A stretch of DNA of 57,012 nt. Origin: CAZSNH01 sp052388455 (GTDB lineage: Bacteria; Pseudomonadota; Alphaproteobacteria; Rhizobiales; Hyphomicrobiaceae). The translations under genes were made by a program, and so were the position numbers. The notes beneath the pieces are model-generated. The model searched no databases, had not been told where the DNA came from, and saw nothing but the letters and a program-made list of their open reading frames with translations. This document shows, in pieces, positions 17,948 through 26,724 of this stretch (within the stretch, counting starts at the first letter, position 1; the number at the start of each line of letters is the position of its first letter). The stretch covers positions 1 to 57,012 of the forward strand of contig JBQTIA010000076.1 in the NCBI GenBank assembly GCA_052388455.1, given 5' to 3'.

Positions 17948-18791
17948 CGAAATCCAGGAAGTTGAACAGAATTCTCTCCGGGTCCAGCAGGTGTGACGGG
18001 GTTTGGAGATGGCGATAGATCAGCCGCAACGGCGAGGGTTTCAAAAAGTCTGGCAACGCAGCGGAAAGCCCGTGCCTCGTCGTGCCGGCCGGCTCGAGGC
18101 CAAGCGTCAATTGCAAGGCAGAGGCATCCTTAGACGTGTCGGGAATTTCGGCGACAGGCGGAGCGAGACGGGCGACAGCCGATATCGCCCTGAATTGGGT
18201 TCGGCCAGCGACCGTGAGCAGTCCATCCGCCTCGGTTTTCGCGGTGAGTGGATTTAGGGGGTTCGCCAAGCGCCAGCATAAGGATTGCGCCGGCCATAGG
18301 CGGCGTAGCTCCGCCTCTGCACAGGCCTTCGGCCAGTCGATCGAGGACATGAGCCCCATGCCAATCCGCGCTTCGAGACCGCGAACATTCTGGAAGCCGA
18401 GCCGCCTGACAAACCCCTCGACACTGTTTTGATTGGCGACGCCGTAGACGGCCTGGAACGCCCCCTCCGCCGCCCGCTCGAAGGTCGCCTCGGCGAGCTG
18501 GGTGAAGAGACCTTTGCCCCGGAACTCAGGGTGCGTGGCCGTGTTGATTGACAGCAACGCTCTGGTATCGCGGCCGCAGATGGCGACCATAGAGGGCACG
18601 CACGCGTAGTGGCCGACGAGTTCTACTCCGTCAAACGCATCCGTGCCGAAAACGGTGCCAATCGGGTTAGCGGCGTAAAGCCACGTCAGGTACTCCGTCG
18701 TGAATTTAGACGAGCCAGGAAAGCACAGACGCAACAGCTCCGAGTACCGCCGAATGAGGTCTGGTTCGGCGCTGGCGGGCCTAAAGTCCAC
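17937..18791 (-). CDS. GNAT family N-acyltransferase
   Basis: The 284-aa protein has an N-terminal GNAT fold. The acetyl-CoA loop is THPEFRGKGLFTQLAE (Q/RxxGxG/A form, about residues 98-113), followed by AVYGVANQNSVEGFVRRLGF, the strand 4-5 region that includes the asparagine often seen in GNAT enzymes. The C-terminal ~130 residues are not recognised. As first gene of the GNAT/PIG-L/methyltransferase operon it probably acylates an amino sugar or lipid-linked glycan. It is transcribed divergently from the GT2 gene, with 211 bp between them that probably hold both promoters. Confidence 0.82.
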   Translation of the reverse strand: MDFRPASAEPDLIRRYSELLRLCFPGSSKFTTEYLTWLYAANPIGTVFGTDAFDGVELVGHYACVPSMVAICGRDTRALLSINTATHPEFRGKGLFTQLAEATFERAAEGAFQAVYGVANQNSVEGFVRRLGFQNVRGLEARIGMGLMSSIDWPKACAEAELRRLWPAQSLCWRLANPLNPLTAKTEADGLLTVAGRTQFRAISAVARLAPPVAEIPDTSKDASALQLTLGLEPAGTTRHGLSAALPDFLKPSPLRLIYRHLQTPSHLLDPERILFNFLDFDAY

Positions 18792-19002
18792 GTTGGACGC
18801 TCCGGGCGGCTCTCGCGCGTGCTATTCACGGGCGGGTGGATTTGACGTCGAGACTTGGTCTTCGCTAGGGCCGGAAATGGCCGCTCGTCAAGCACGCGGG
18901 CGGCGAGCGTACAGGCGAGACTTGACTTGACCCAGCCCCGCGCCTTTCTTCGCCCCATAGGCTGCCTCGAGGGCGGCGAACTCATTCAACGGACAAGAGC
19001 CG

Positions 19003-20049
19003 GTGCAAGGCATCGCCGTCGTGATCCCCTGCTATCGCGTAAAGGGCCACGTCCTCGACGTGATCGCGCGCGTGCCCGCACACGTGGAGCGCATTTATTG
19101 CATCGATGACGCCTGCCCCGACGGGTCCGGGAAGCTCATCCAAGCCGAATGCCGCGACGGCCGCGTTCGGGTGATTTTTCATGAGGCGAACAAGGGGGTC
19201 GGCGGGGCGGTCAAGACAGGCTATCTCGCGGCCCGCGCCGACGGCTGCTCAATCGCGGTCAAGGTCGACGGCGACGGGCAGATGGACCCGCGCCTGCTGC
19301 CGTCCTTCGTGCGTCCGATCCAGCTCGGCCTTGCCGACTATACCAAGGGAAATAGGTTCTTCCGCGTCGGCGACACGCGGGCCATGCCCGGAGCGCGGTT
19401 GTTCGGCAACGCCATTCTAAGTTTTTTCTCCAAGCTCTCGACGGGGTATTGGAACGTGTTCGACCCTGCCAACGGTTATACAGCCCTGCATCTCGCAGTG
19501 CTCGATCTCGTGCCGATCCAGCGGGTGGCGGACCGGTACTTTTTCGAAAGCGATCTGTTGTTCCGGCTCAACATCGCCCGGTGTGTCGTGTGCGACGTGC
19601 CAATGATTGCCATCTACGCCGACGAGAGATCGAATCTCAGTATCCGCCGTGTCGCCGTTCCGTTCCTGCTCGGCCACGCACGCAACTTCTTCAAAAGGAT
19701 TTTCTATTCGTATTTCTTGCGCGACTTCCACGTGGCGTCGGTACAGGCCTTCCTGGGGCCGATACTGCTCGTCGCGGGCGCGACCTTCGGCGGCTATCAT
19801 TGGTGGCTGGCGTGGGTTAGCGGCACGACGGCAACGGCCGGTACGGTCATGATCGCCGGCTTGATGATCATCGTCGGCATGCAGTTACTCTTGGCTGCTT
19901 TGAGCTTCGACATCGCCAACGTGCCGAGTCAGGCCGTGCATCCGACACTGATCGCCCTGCGCAGGGACGAGACCGGAAGCGATGGGGCCCGCAACGAGAC
20001 TGCGCCGAATGCGGAGCCGAAAACGGGCGGGTCATTGACCCGCCCGTAG
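19003..20049 (+). CDS. Family 2 glycosyltransferase, membrane-anchored (DPM1/GtrB-like)
   Basis: The 348-aa protein starts at GTG. The GT2 nucleotide-sugar domain has AVVIPCYRVKG, IDDACPDGS, then VDGDGQMD, the DxD metal site. Two to three hydrophobic segments near the C-terminus (about 245-315) resemble polyprenyl-phosphate sugar synthases such as DPM1, GtrB and ArnC. Such enzymes make the lipid-linked donor that GT-C transferases use, which matches the GT-C gene and flippase 3 kb upstream. The last codons overlap the ahcY terminator hairpin on the other strand. The sugar is not predictable. Confidence 0.9.
   Translation: MQGIAVVIPCYRVKGHVLDVIARVPAHVERIYCIDDACPDGSGKLIQAECRDGRVRVIFHEANKGVGGAVKTGYLAARADGCSIAVKVDGDGQMDPRLLPSFVRPIQLGLADYTKGNRFFRVGDTRAMPGARLFGNAILSFFSKLSTGYWNVFDPANGYTALHLAVLDLVPIQRVADRYFFESDLLFRLNIARCVVCDVPMIAIYADERSNLSIRRVAVPFLLGHARNFFKRIFYSYFLRDFHVASVQAFLGPILLVAGATFGGYHWWLAWVSGTTATAGTVMIAGLMIIVGMQLLLAALSFDIANVPSQAVHPTLIALRRDETGSDGARNETAPNAEPKTGGSLTRP
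20020..20046 (-). terminator. ahcY terminator embedded in the GT2 coding end
   Basis: CGGGCGGGTCA (20024-20034) and TGACCCGCCCG (20036-20046) form an 11-bp perfect stem with a single central base. On the minus strand it is followed by TTTT (20023-20020). It lies 26 nt past the ahcY stop codon and entirely within the last codons of the convergent GT2 gene. Confidence 0.75.
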
Positions 20050-20071
20050 CCAAGAAATTGCTTGCAAACGC

Positions 20072-21472
20072 TCAATACCGGTACTGGTCCGACTTGAAGG
20101 GGCCGCTCTCGGGCACGCCGATGTAGGCCGACTGGTCGGGCCTGAGCTTGGTCAGCTTGGCGCCGATCTTCGACAAGTGCAGCATCGCGACCTTCTCATC
20201 GAGATGCTTGGGCAGCGTATAGACTTTCTTCTCGTACTTGCCGGGATTGCCCCACAGCTCGATCTGCGCCAGCGTCTGGTTGGTGAACGACGCCGACATC
20301 ACGAACGAGGGATGCCCCATCGCGTTGCCGAGGTTCACGAGGCGCCCCTCGGACAGCAGGATGATGCGCTTGCCGTCCGGGAATTCGATTTCATCGACCT
20401 GCGGCTTGATGTTGACCCACTTGAAATTCTTGAGACCGGCAACCTGAATCTCGTTGTCGAAGTGACCGATGTTGCACACGATGGCGCGGTCCTTCATGGC
20501 CCGCATGTGATCGGTGGTGATCACGTCCTTGTTGCCGGTTGCGGTGACGAAGATGTCGGCGCGCAACGCCGCGTCCTCCATGGTCGTCACCTCGTAGCCT
20601 TCCATCGCCGCCTGCAGCGCGCAGATCGGATCGATCTCTGAGACCATCACGCGGCAGCCGGCCTGCCGCAGCGAGGCGGCCGAGCCCTTGCCCACGTCGC
20701 CGAAGCCGGCGACGAACGCGACCTTGCCGGCCATCATCACGTCGGTGCCGCGGCGGATGCCGTCGACGAGGCTCTCGCGGCAGCCGTAGAGGTTGTCGAA
20801 CTTCGACTTGGTGACCGAATCGTTGACGTTGATCGCCGGGAAGAGCAGCAAGCCCTTCTTCTGCATCTCGTAAAGGCGGTGCACGCCGGTGGTCGTCTCC
20901 TCCGAGACGCCCTTGATGCTTTTCGCCAGGTCCGCGAACCATCCCTTCGGCTTCTCGGCGAGCGTCTTCTTCAGGAGCGCGAAGAAGATCTCTTCTTCCT
21001 CCGAGCCCGGCTTGTCGAGGAACGCGGTATCGCCCTGCTCGGCCCTGAGGCCGAGGTGGACGAACATGGTCGCATCGCCGCCGTCGTCGAGGATCATGTT
21101 CGGCATGCCGCCGTCACCCCACTCGAACAGCTTGCGGGTGTAATCCCAGTAGTCGATGAGGCTCTCGCCCTTCCAGGCGAAAACCGGGATGCCGCGGGCG
21201 GCGATGGCCGCGGCGGCGTGGTCCTGTGTGGAATAGATGTTGCAGGAGACCCAGCGGATGTCGGCGCCGAGGGCGGCCAGCGTCTCGATGAGAACGGCGG
21301 TCTGAATGGTCATATGCAGCGAGCCGGCGATGCGCGCGCCCTTCAGCGGCTGCTTGGAACCATATTCGGCCCGTGTCGCCATCAGGCCCGGCATCTCTGT
21401 CTCGGCGATGGCGATTTCCTTGCGGCCCCAGTCGGCGAGGCTGATGTCCTTGACGATGTAGTCGGCGGCCAT
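20072..21472 (-). CDS. ahcY: Adenosylhomocysteinase (S-adenosylhomocysteine hydrolase)
   Basis: The 466-aa enzyme reversibly cleaves SAH to adenosine and homocysteine, removing the product that inhibits methyltransferases. The NAD-binding loop is GFGDVGKGSA, preceded by the substrate segment with NVNDSVTKSKFDN and YGCRESLVDGI; the C-terminus ends DQYRY, close to the conserved KPDHYRY lysine/tyrosine tail. The length fits the long bacterial type with the ~40-residue insert. The ATG at 21472 agrees with family starts (MAADYIVKDISLADWGRKEI). No SAH riboswitch-like sequence was recognised upstream. Single-gene transcript, with its terminator inside the GT2 gene. Confidence 0.98.
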   Translation of the reverse strand: MAADYIVKDISLADWGRKEIAIAETEMPGLMATRAEYGSKQPLKGARIAGSLHMTIQTAVLIETLAALGADIRWVSCNIYSTQDHAAAAIAARGIPVFAWKGESLIDYWDYTRKLFEWGDGGMPNMILDDGGDATMFVHLGLRAEQGDTAFLDKPGSEEEEIFFALLKKTLAEKPKGWFADLAKSIKGVSEETTTGVHRLYEMQKKGLLLFPAINVNDSVTKSKFDNLYGCRESLVDGIRRGTDVMMAGKVAFVAGFGDVGKGSAASLRQAGCRVMVSEIDPICALQAAMEGYEVTTMEDAALRADIFVTATGNKDVITTDHMRAMKDRAIVCNIGHFDNEIQVAGLKNFKWVNIKPQVDEIEFPDGKRIILLSEGRLVNLGNAMGHPSFVMSASFTNQTLAQIELWGNPGKYEKKVYTLPKHLDEKVAMLHLSKIGAKLTKLRPDQSAYIGVPESGPFKSDQYRY

Positions 21473-21859
21473 TGGGGTTTCCCTGACTGTTTCGGATGAT
21501 CTGATGGCTGCCGACCCTCACCCGAGCGACGCAGAATTGCTCGAAAGGTTAGCAGCGACTTAACGGGTCTATAGACGGGGCAAGCCACCGACGCAATGAG
21601 ACATAAACAACTCCTTATGTCCTCCATGTCCCAATATTCGAAGATATTGTTTGGAAGTCGAAGCAAATGAACACAATATCGCAGTGAACTTAGTTGATAG
21701 ACTCCAAACACGAAGCAAACAATTTGAATAAATTGAAGTATAAATTGTATCAATACTATGATTTATGCAATAAATGTACAGTATCGCGTTCACTTATCCG
21801 CAATACGATCCTGCCTAATGTCCAGACAGCGATATGTTTGGACTTGCAGGAGGAATAAA
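21473..21859. other. Intergenic region with an AT-rich block between ahcY and the tadG-like gene
   Basis: About 280 of these 387 bp (21580-21850) are far richer in A+T than the rest of the window. An inverted repeat CAATAT-6-ATATTG spans 21632-21649. A possible sigma70-type promoter for the plus-strand gene is TTGAAG (21733-21738) with TATGAT (21757-21762), 18-nt spacer; this is weakly supported. No gene was recognised. A GGAGG site at about 21848 serves the downstream gene. Confidence 0.55.
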
Positions 21860-23272
21860 ATGTCTGGCCGAATCGAAGGAATCGCCCGACAGGCGCCGTG
21901 TCTGATGGGTGTCCGGAACGTGCTAGCGGAGTTTTGCCGCGACCGTTCAGGCGACATCGCCGCGCTGTTCGGCCTGATGGCGATCCTGATGTTCCTGATG
22001 ATGGGAGCAGCGATCGACTACAGCCGCTGGCTGCACGCGCGCAACCAGACCATGGCGGCCATCGACTCGGCCGTTCTCGCCGCGGGCTCGCACCTCAAGG
22101 CACATACCTCCGACGAGGCAGGGGCCATGGAGATCGCCGACACGTACTACGATCGCAACGTCAAAAAGCGTCTGCCGCTGCTGACCGACACGATCTCATT
22201 CAAGACGGAGGACAACGGTCTCTCGGTCACCGCCGAGGGCACCGCCTTCATCGCCACGACGTTCCTCCGACTGGCCGGCATCAATCAGCTGCCGCTGTTC
22301 GAGCTGTCCGGCGCCGAGTACTCGAAGGCCGTGCTCGCGGCCGGTAGCAATGCCGGCAAGAATATCGAGGTCGCGCTCATGCTCGATACCTCCGGCTCTA
22401 TGGATGACAACAATAAGCTCGAAGACATGCAGGAAGCGGCCTCCGATCTCGTCGACATCCTGATCTGGGACGATCAGAGCCAGTTTACTTCGAAAGTCTC
22501 GCTGGCGCCGTTCTCTGCCGACATGCGCGTTCCCTCGGCCTATCTCGACGCGGTGCGCGGAGCGGGACCCTTCCTCGACATTACTGTCAATTACTCTTGC
22601 TGGAACCGCCGCACCGGCTTCACGACCTGCACGACCAGCTACGAGGTGACACCCTGCGTCGTCGAGCGCACCCAAGGCCAGAAGTACACCGACGCCGCTC
22701 CCAAGATCGGCATGTTCGTGACCGCCGGCTACACCTCGAGCGGCAACTGCAGCCAGCCCGCCGACAACTCCATGATGCCGCTGACCAGCAACAAGACCAC
22801 GCTGAAGAACCACATCAACGGAATGGATCTCGGCGGCGGCACGGCCGGTCACCTCGGCACGGCCTGGGCCTGGTACACGCTCTCGCCGGAATGGAACACG
22901 GTCTGGCCGAGCAACCCGGCTGCCTCATATGACGCTCCAAACACCGAAAAGATCGCGATCCTGATGACCGACGGCGAATACAATACGCAGTACGACGCGC
23001 AAGGTCTGAAGGTCGGCTGGACCGGCTCCGGCGCCGCCGCCAACGGCACGTCACGTCAGCAGGCCGAAAATCTTTGCGACGGCATGAAGGACAAGGGCAT
23101 CACGGTTTACACGGTCGGCTTCGATCTCGGCGGCAACCAATCGGCCATCGAAACACTGCAAAACTGCGCCTCGTCCGCCGACAAATTCTACAACGCGGAG
23201 AACGGCGACGACCTGAAGCAAGCCTTCAAGGACATCGCACTCCGGCTGTCCGATCTCTACCTCACGCGCTGA
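21860..23272 (+). CDS. TadG-like VWA-domain pilus assembly/secreted protein
   Basis: The 470-aa protein begins with a cytosolic lead and one membrane helix (about 33-55) in the TadE/TadG pattern RDRSGDIAALFGLMAI. The extracytoplasmic part has a Tad-type segment (about 55-165) and a von Willebrand A domain whose MIDAS reads DTSGSMDD (176-183) and LMTDGEYN further on. Such proteins act at the surface in Flp/Tad pilus biogenesis, though solitary copies also occur and no tad cluster is visible here. ATG 21860 is preferred over upstream ATGs because GGAGG lies 7 nt before it. A hairpin terminator follows. Confidence 0.88.
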   Translation: MSGRIEGIARQAPCLMGVRNVLAEFCRDRSGDIAALFGLMAILMFLMMGAAIDYSRWLHARNQTMAAIDSAVLAAGSHLKAHTSDEAGAMEIADTYYDRNVKKRLPLLTDTISFKTEDNGLSVTAEGTAFIATTFLRLAGINQLPLFELSGAEYSKAVLAAGSNAGKNIEVALMLDTSGSMDDNNKLEDMQEAASDLVDILIWDDQSQFTSKVSLAPFSADMRVPSAYLDAVRGAGPFLDITVNYSCWNRRTGFTTCTTSYEVTPCVVERTQGQKYTDAAPKIGMFVTAGYTSSGNCSQPADNSMMPLTSNKTTLKNHINGMDLGGGTAGHLGTAWAWYTLSPEWNTVWPSNPAASYDAPNTEKIAILMTDGEYNTQYDAQGLKVGWTGSGAAANGTSRQQAENLCDGMKDKGITVYTVGFDLGGNQSAIETLQNCASSADKFYNAENGDDLKQAFKDIALRLSDLYLTR

Positions 23273-23295
23273 TCAACCATCAGAACGAACGCATC

Positions 23296-23320
23296 GGGGG
23301 CGCCGCAAGGTGCCCCCTTT
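23296..23320 (+). terminator. Intrinsic terminator of the tadG-like gene
   Basis: The stem GGGGGCGCC pairs with GGTGCCCCC (one G-T pair) around a GCAA tetraloop, followed by TTT. It starts 23 nt after the stop codon at 23272. Confidence 0.75.
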
Positions 23321-23339
23321 GCCGTGCGCAGTCACGGCT

Positions 23340-23645
23340 TCAGGCTTCATCCGCCAGCTCTTCGCCGAAGCCCGCTTCGACGAGCGCCACCAGCGCTTCC
23401 AGCGCTTCCGGCCCATCGCGGCCCTCGGCGGTGATGTGCAGCGTGGAGCCGGGACTGGCCGCCAGCATCATCAAACCCATGATCGAGGTGCCGCCGACCG
23501 TCGTGCCGTCGCGCGTGACGGTGACCTTGGCGTCATAGGTCTCCGCGCATTTGACGAACTTCGCCGACGCCCTCGCGTGCAGCCCTTTGCGGTTGACGAC
23601 CGTCACGACGGCCTCGGGACGGCGGCTGTTGTTGAGTTCGGGCAT
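23340..23645 (-). CDS. ptsH: HPr phosphocarrier protein of the nitrogen-type PTS
   Basis: The 101-aa HPr has the phosphorylatable histidine in NRKGLHARAS (His23). The regulatory serine region is GGTSIMGLMML (Ser54, equivalent to Ser46), which is what HprK phosphorylates. HPr passes phosphate from EI to the EIIA encoded 20 nt upstream. In alphaproteobacteria this incomplete PTS is regulatory, without sugar transport. EI is not in the window. The EIIA-HPr pair follows hprK and chvG on the same strand. Confidence 0.95.
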   Translation of the reverse strand: MPELNNSRRPEAVVTVVNRKGLHARASAKFVKCAETYDAKVTVTRDGTTVGGTSIMGLMMLAASPGSTLHITAEGRDGPEALEALVALVEAGFGEELADEA

Positions 23646-23665
23646 GCACTCGACCGCTGGTGGTC

Positions 23666-24070
23666 TCAGCTTTCGCCGGACAGCTCCTGGCTCGCGACCT
23701 TGATGTATTTGCGTCCGGCTTCGCGAGCCCGTGCCACGGCATCGGCCAGCCCCACCTCGCTGCGCAGGCTGGCGAGCTTGACCAGAATGGGCAGATTGAT
23801 GCCGGCAATGACCTCGACATTGGCTTCGTCCATCACCGAGATCGCCAGATTGGATGGCGTGCCGCCGAACATGTCGGTCAGCACGATGACCCCCCGCCCG
23901 GTATCGTTGCGCTTGATGGCATCCAGAATGTCGCCGCGGCGCGCGGCCATGTCGTCCTCAGGGCCGATCGATACCGTCTCGATCAGCTTCTGCGGACCGA
24001 CGATGTGCTCGAGCGCCTGCCGGAACTCGACGGCCAGTCCGCCGTGCGTAACGATAACGAGTCCGATCAT
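23666..24070 (-). CDS. PTS mannose-type EIIA component
   Basis: The 134-aa protein matches the EIIA-Man family: MIGLVIVTHGGLA with active His9, TDMFGGTPSNLAI and the NLPILVKLAS segment. In alphaproteobacteria this soluble EIIA lies between hprK and ptsH and accepts phosphate from HPr as a signalling output. The ATG at 24070 is fixed by family alignment; the frame is open further upstream but without homology. About 220 bp separate it from the hprK stop, and no intact rapZ gene, which sits here in some relatives, is present. Confidence 0.93.
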   Translation of the reverse strand: MIGLVIVTHGGLAVEFRQALEHIVGPQKLIETVSIGPEDDMAARRGDILDAIKRNDTGRGVIVLTDMFGGTPSNLAISVMDEANVEVIAGINLPILVKLASLRSEVGLADAVARAREAGRKYIKVASQELSGES

Positions 24071-24291
24071 CGGGCGTGACTGATGGCGTTGCGGAGACGG
24101 CACGGTTGGTCTGTCGTCAACTCGTGTGTCTCCCGAAAAAAATCGCCTCGCTGGCTGGCATAGGCCGGCAAATCGTCCAGGGTTTCGCGACGGCGGGAGA
24201 CTTACAACTGTTCGCCCCCGAAGCAAGCGGTTTTCTGAACGCCGGGACCGAGCGCCCCTTGGCAGTGGTGGCGCATCATCCAGCTGGCGGA

Positions 24292-24762
24292 TCAACCGTT
24301 GAGGGCTTGAGGGTGATCGCTCAGCGCCAACAGAACCTTCAAGGCGGCGCTGCCCTCGAAAGCCGACAGCGCGAGCCACGCCACCGGCAGCCCGAGGACT
24401 TCGACGGTCAAGCTGCGATCCGGCAGGCGCTCGTAAGTCTCTGCGCTTCCGATGAGATCGATGACCAAGGCCAGTTCGGCCTCCGCGACGCACGGGACGT
24501 CGAGGATGCCCAGACCGCGCACCTCCAGCCGGCCTCGGATGGCCTCCGGCGACGTCACGGTAATCGTATCCGCCGACCGCGACAAATGACACTGATCGTC
24601 GGCCACCAGCCGGGCGGGTCGGGGAACCAAGCCTGACACCGGAACGGCGAGGCAGCGCAGCGCGAGATCGGATTTACCGCTGCCGGATGGCCCACGGATC
24701 AGCGCCGCACGGCGGCCGACGGCGATGGCCGTGGCGTGCACCAGACTACGCGCGCCGTCCAA
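24292..24762 (-). CDS. hprK: HPr kinase/phosphorylase, short C-terminal-domain form
   Basis: The 156-aa protein contains only the catalytic domain of HPr kinase/phosphorylase. The P-loop is RGPSGSGKSDLAL (about 23-35), followed by VADDQ and the signature around GRLEVRGLGILDV. The N-terminal domain of Firmicutes HprK (about 130 aa) is absent, the normal state in alphaproteobacteria. It phosphorylates HPr on the regulatory serine. It overlaps the chvG 3' end by 17 nt, so the sensor kinase and HprK are co-transcribed. Confidence 0.93.
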   Translation of the reverse strand: MDGARSLVHATAIAVGRRAALIRGPSGSGKSDLALRCLAVPVSGLVPRPARLVADDQCHLSRSADTITVTSPEAIRGRLEVRGLGILDVPCVAEAELALVIDLIGSAETYERLPDRSLTVEVLGLPVAWLALSAFEGSAALKVLLALSDHPQALNG

Positions 24763-26626
24763 GCGTCATTCCTCCGCGGGTCGGCAGCACGAGGGCCGGC
24801 AATCGCACCACGAAACGTGCGCCGAGCGGACTGACGGCACCGGGGGTCTCCGCCGGGGGACGGTTCTCGGCCCAGATCTCCCCGCCGTGCGCGCGCACGA
24901 TCTCGCGCGAGATGCTGAGACCCAGCCCGGAATTCTTTCCGCGCAACGCCTCCGTCGCCGGCCGATCCGTATAGAAGCGATCGAAGATGATTTTCTGCCG
25001 ATCCTCGGGAATGCCTGGACCTTCGTCATCGACCATGATCAGCACGTTGGGACCCTTGCGCCGGACGCGGATATAGATGGTGCCGTCCTCGGGGGAGAAG
25101 GAGACGGCGTTGTCGACGAGATTGGTGACCACCTGCCCGAGCCGGCCGTCGTCGCCGTTGATCGTATAGGCGGCTTCGATGGTCACCGGCTCGACGATGA
25201 GCTTCACGCGCCGCGTGTCGTCCTGCAGGATGTCGCAGAAAATCTGTGTGACGCTTTCGAGCACCGGCACGACGTCGATCGGCCGGCTTTTCTGTCGTGC
25301 CAGCTCGGCATCGAGACGCGACGCATTCGACACGTCGGAGATGAGGCGGTTGAGGCGCTTCAGCTCGAACTGGATCTGCTGCACGAGTTGCTGGCGCTGC
25401 TCGGGTGACTTGGCGTAGCCGAGGGATTCGGCGGTCGAGCGGGCAGCCGTCAGAGGATTCTTCAGCTCGTGCGCGACATCGGCAGCGAAATTTTCACTCG
25501 CCTCTATGCGTCGATAGAGCGCCGCCGTCATCGACTTGAAGGCCGTCGCCATCTGTCCGACCTCGTCAGAACGGTCTGCATAGTCCGGCAGCTCCTGGCG
25601 GGCAGCGATGTTGTGGCTGACGTGATCGGCCGATTCCGACAGGCGCCGCATCGGGCCGGCGACTGTCTGCGCGAGCCAGAACGTCGAGGCCAGCGTGGCG
25701 AGCAAGGCGACGCCGAACAGGACCCACAACACCACGCGACCTTCCCAGATCCGCTCGTCGACGTCTCCCGGGCGCGTGGACAGCAACAGCACGCCCTGCA
25801 CGGCATTGCGTCTTTGAATGGGAACCGCGACCGAGACGATCTGCTCGCCTTTCTCGCTCAACAGCAGCATGGCGGTCGACGAGCCGGTCAGCGCCCGGCG
25901 CACTTCCGGGTAGGCGGTGCCACGGCCCGAGCCGATCTCGGTATAGACGGGCAGCTCCTTGTCGATGAGCCACGCCGTCAGCCGCGTCCAGAAATTCTTC
26001 ATCCGCGGCCGCTCACCCGAGTCCGCCGCCGGCAGCGGCCGGGCAATCTTTCCACGCGTGAGCAACGCGGCCGAATCGACGATCAGCGTACCGCCCTTGT
26101 CGTAGATGCGGGCGCGCGTCTTGGTCGGCTGGATCAGCCGCCGCAGGATGGGCGTCACCAGCTCCGGCCGGATCGACAGCTCGAGCGAGCGGAACGCGTC
26201 GTCGCGATAGGGGGCACGCGACGACTCGCCCTCGGGCGGCTTGGTCGTGTCGATCTTAACGCTGTCGCCTTCGAGGCGAAGGTCGCTGGCGATCGCGGTG
26301 GCGATGATTTCGGCCTGCGTGGTCAGCGAATCGCGCTTGGCGTCGATCACCCACACCTGCTCCGGCCAGAAAAAATGAAAGCCGCCGAGGATGATCAGCA
26401 GGCCAACGAGATTGGCGGCGAGAATGCGCCGCCACAGCGTCGCCGAGACGAAGCGGACGACGCGCATCCGCGCCAGCCGACCGACGACCCGCGCGGCCAA
26501 GGGCCGATCCGACGCCATGCGCGAGCGCAGCCGCTCGATCAGCGCCTTGACGCCGGATGTGGCCCCTTCGCCCGTGTGCGTCAGCTCCGGCGCCGCGACG
26601 GACGCAGGCTCGGTGTCGAGCGCCAT
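24746..26626 (-). CDS. chvG: ChvG/ExoS-like sensor histidine kinase
   Basis: The 626-aa kinase has TM1 at about 68-86, a periplasmic sensor domain (about 90-295) with a conserved acidic/polar pattern, TM2 at about 298-320, HAMP, and HisKA with His386 in DVAHELKNPLTAARS. The HATPase has NLVDNAVSFSP, DDEGPGIPEDR and NSGLGLSISR. ChvG senses acid/envelope stress and host-contact conditions in Rhizobiales, under control of ExoR, and phosphorylates ChvI. The response regulator gene lies 98 nt upstream and hprK overlaps its 3' end, the canonical chvI-chvG-hprK-EIIA-HPr order. Confidence 0.95.
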   Translation of the reverse strand: MALDTEPASVAAPELTHTGEGATSGVKALIERLRSRMASDRPLAARVVGRLARMRVVRFVSATLWRRILAANLVGLLIILGGFHFFWPEQVWVIDAKRDSLTTQAEIIATAIASDLRLEGDSVKIDTTKPPEGESSRAPYRDDAFRSLELSIRPELVTPILRRLIQPTKTRARIYDKGGTLIVDSAALLTRGKIARPLPAADSGERPRMKNFWTRLTAWLIDKELPVYTEIGSGRGTAYPEVRRALTGSSTAMLLLSEKGEQIVSVAVPIQRRNAVQGVLLLSTRPGDVDERIWEGRVVLWVLFGVALLATLASTFWLAQTVAGPMRRLSESADHVSHNIAARQELPDYADRSDEVGQMATAFKSMTAALYRRIEASENFAADVAHELKNPLTAARSTAESLGYAKSPEQRQQLVQQIQFELKRLNRLISDVSNASRLDAELARQKSRPIDVVPVLESVTQIFCDILQDDTRRVKLIVEPVTIEAAYTINGDDGRLGQVVTNLVDNAVSFSPEDGTIYIRVRRKGPNVLIMVDDEGPGIPEDRQKIIFDRFYTDRPATEALRGKNSGLGLSISREIVRAHGGEIWAENRPPAETPGAVSPLGARFVVRLPALVLPTRGGMTLGRRA

Positions 26627-26724
26627 TTCACCTCCGTGCCGGCGTCACCTCGAAAACGGCGTCACCTCGGTGCCGGCGCCCGGCCATTTTGCCCTGCGAA
26701 CGACAGGGCGACCGAGCACGGCCC

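Noticed and set aside
21473..21600. Possible SAH or SAM riboswitch upstream of ahcY
   Set aside because: No match to the conserved SAH, SAM-II or SAM/SAH riboswitch core could be seen; only an ordinary leader.
24071..24291. A remnant of rapZ between hprK and EIIA
   Set aside because: Translations of this gap show no RapZ motifs; an open frame continues upstream of EIIA but without homology.
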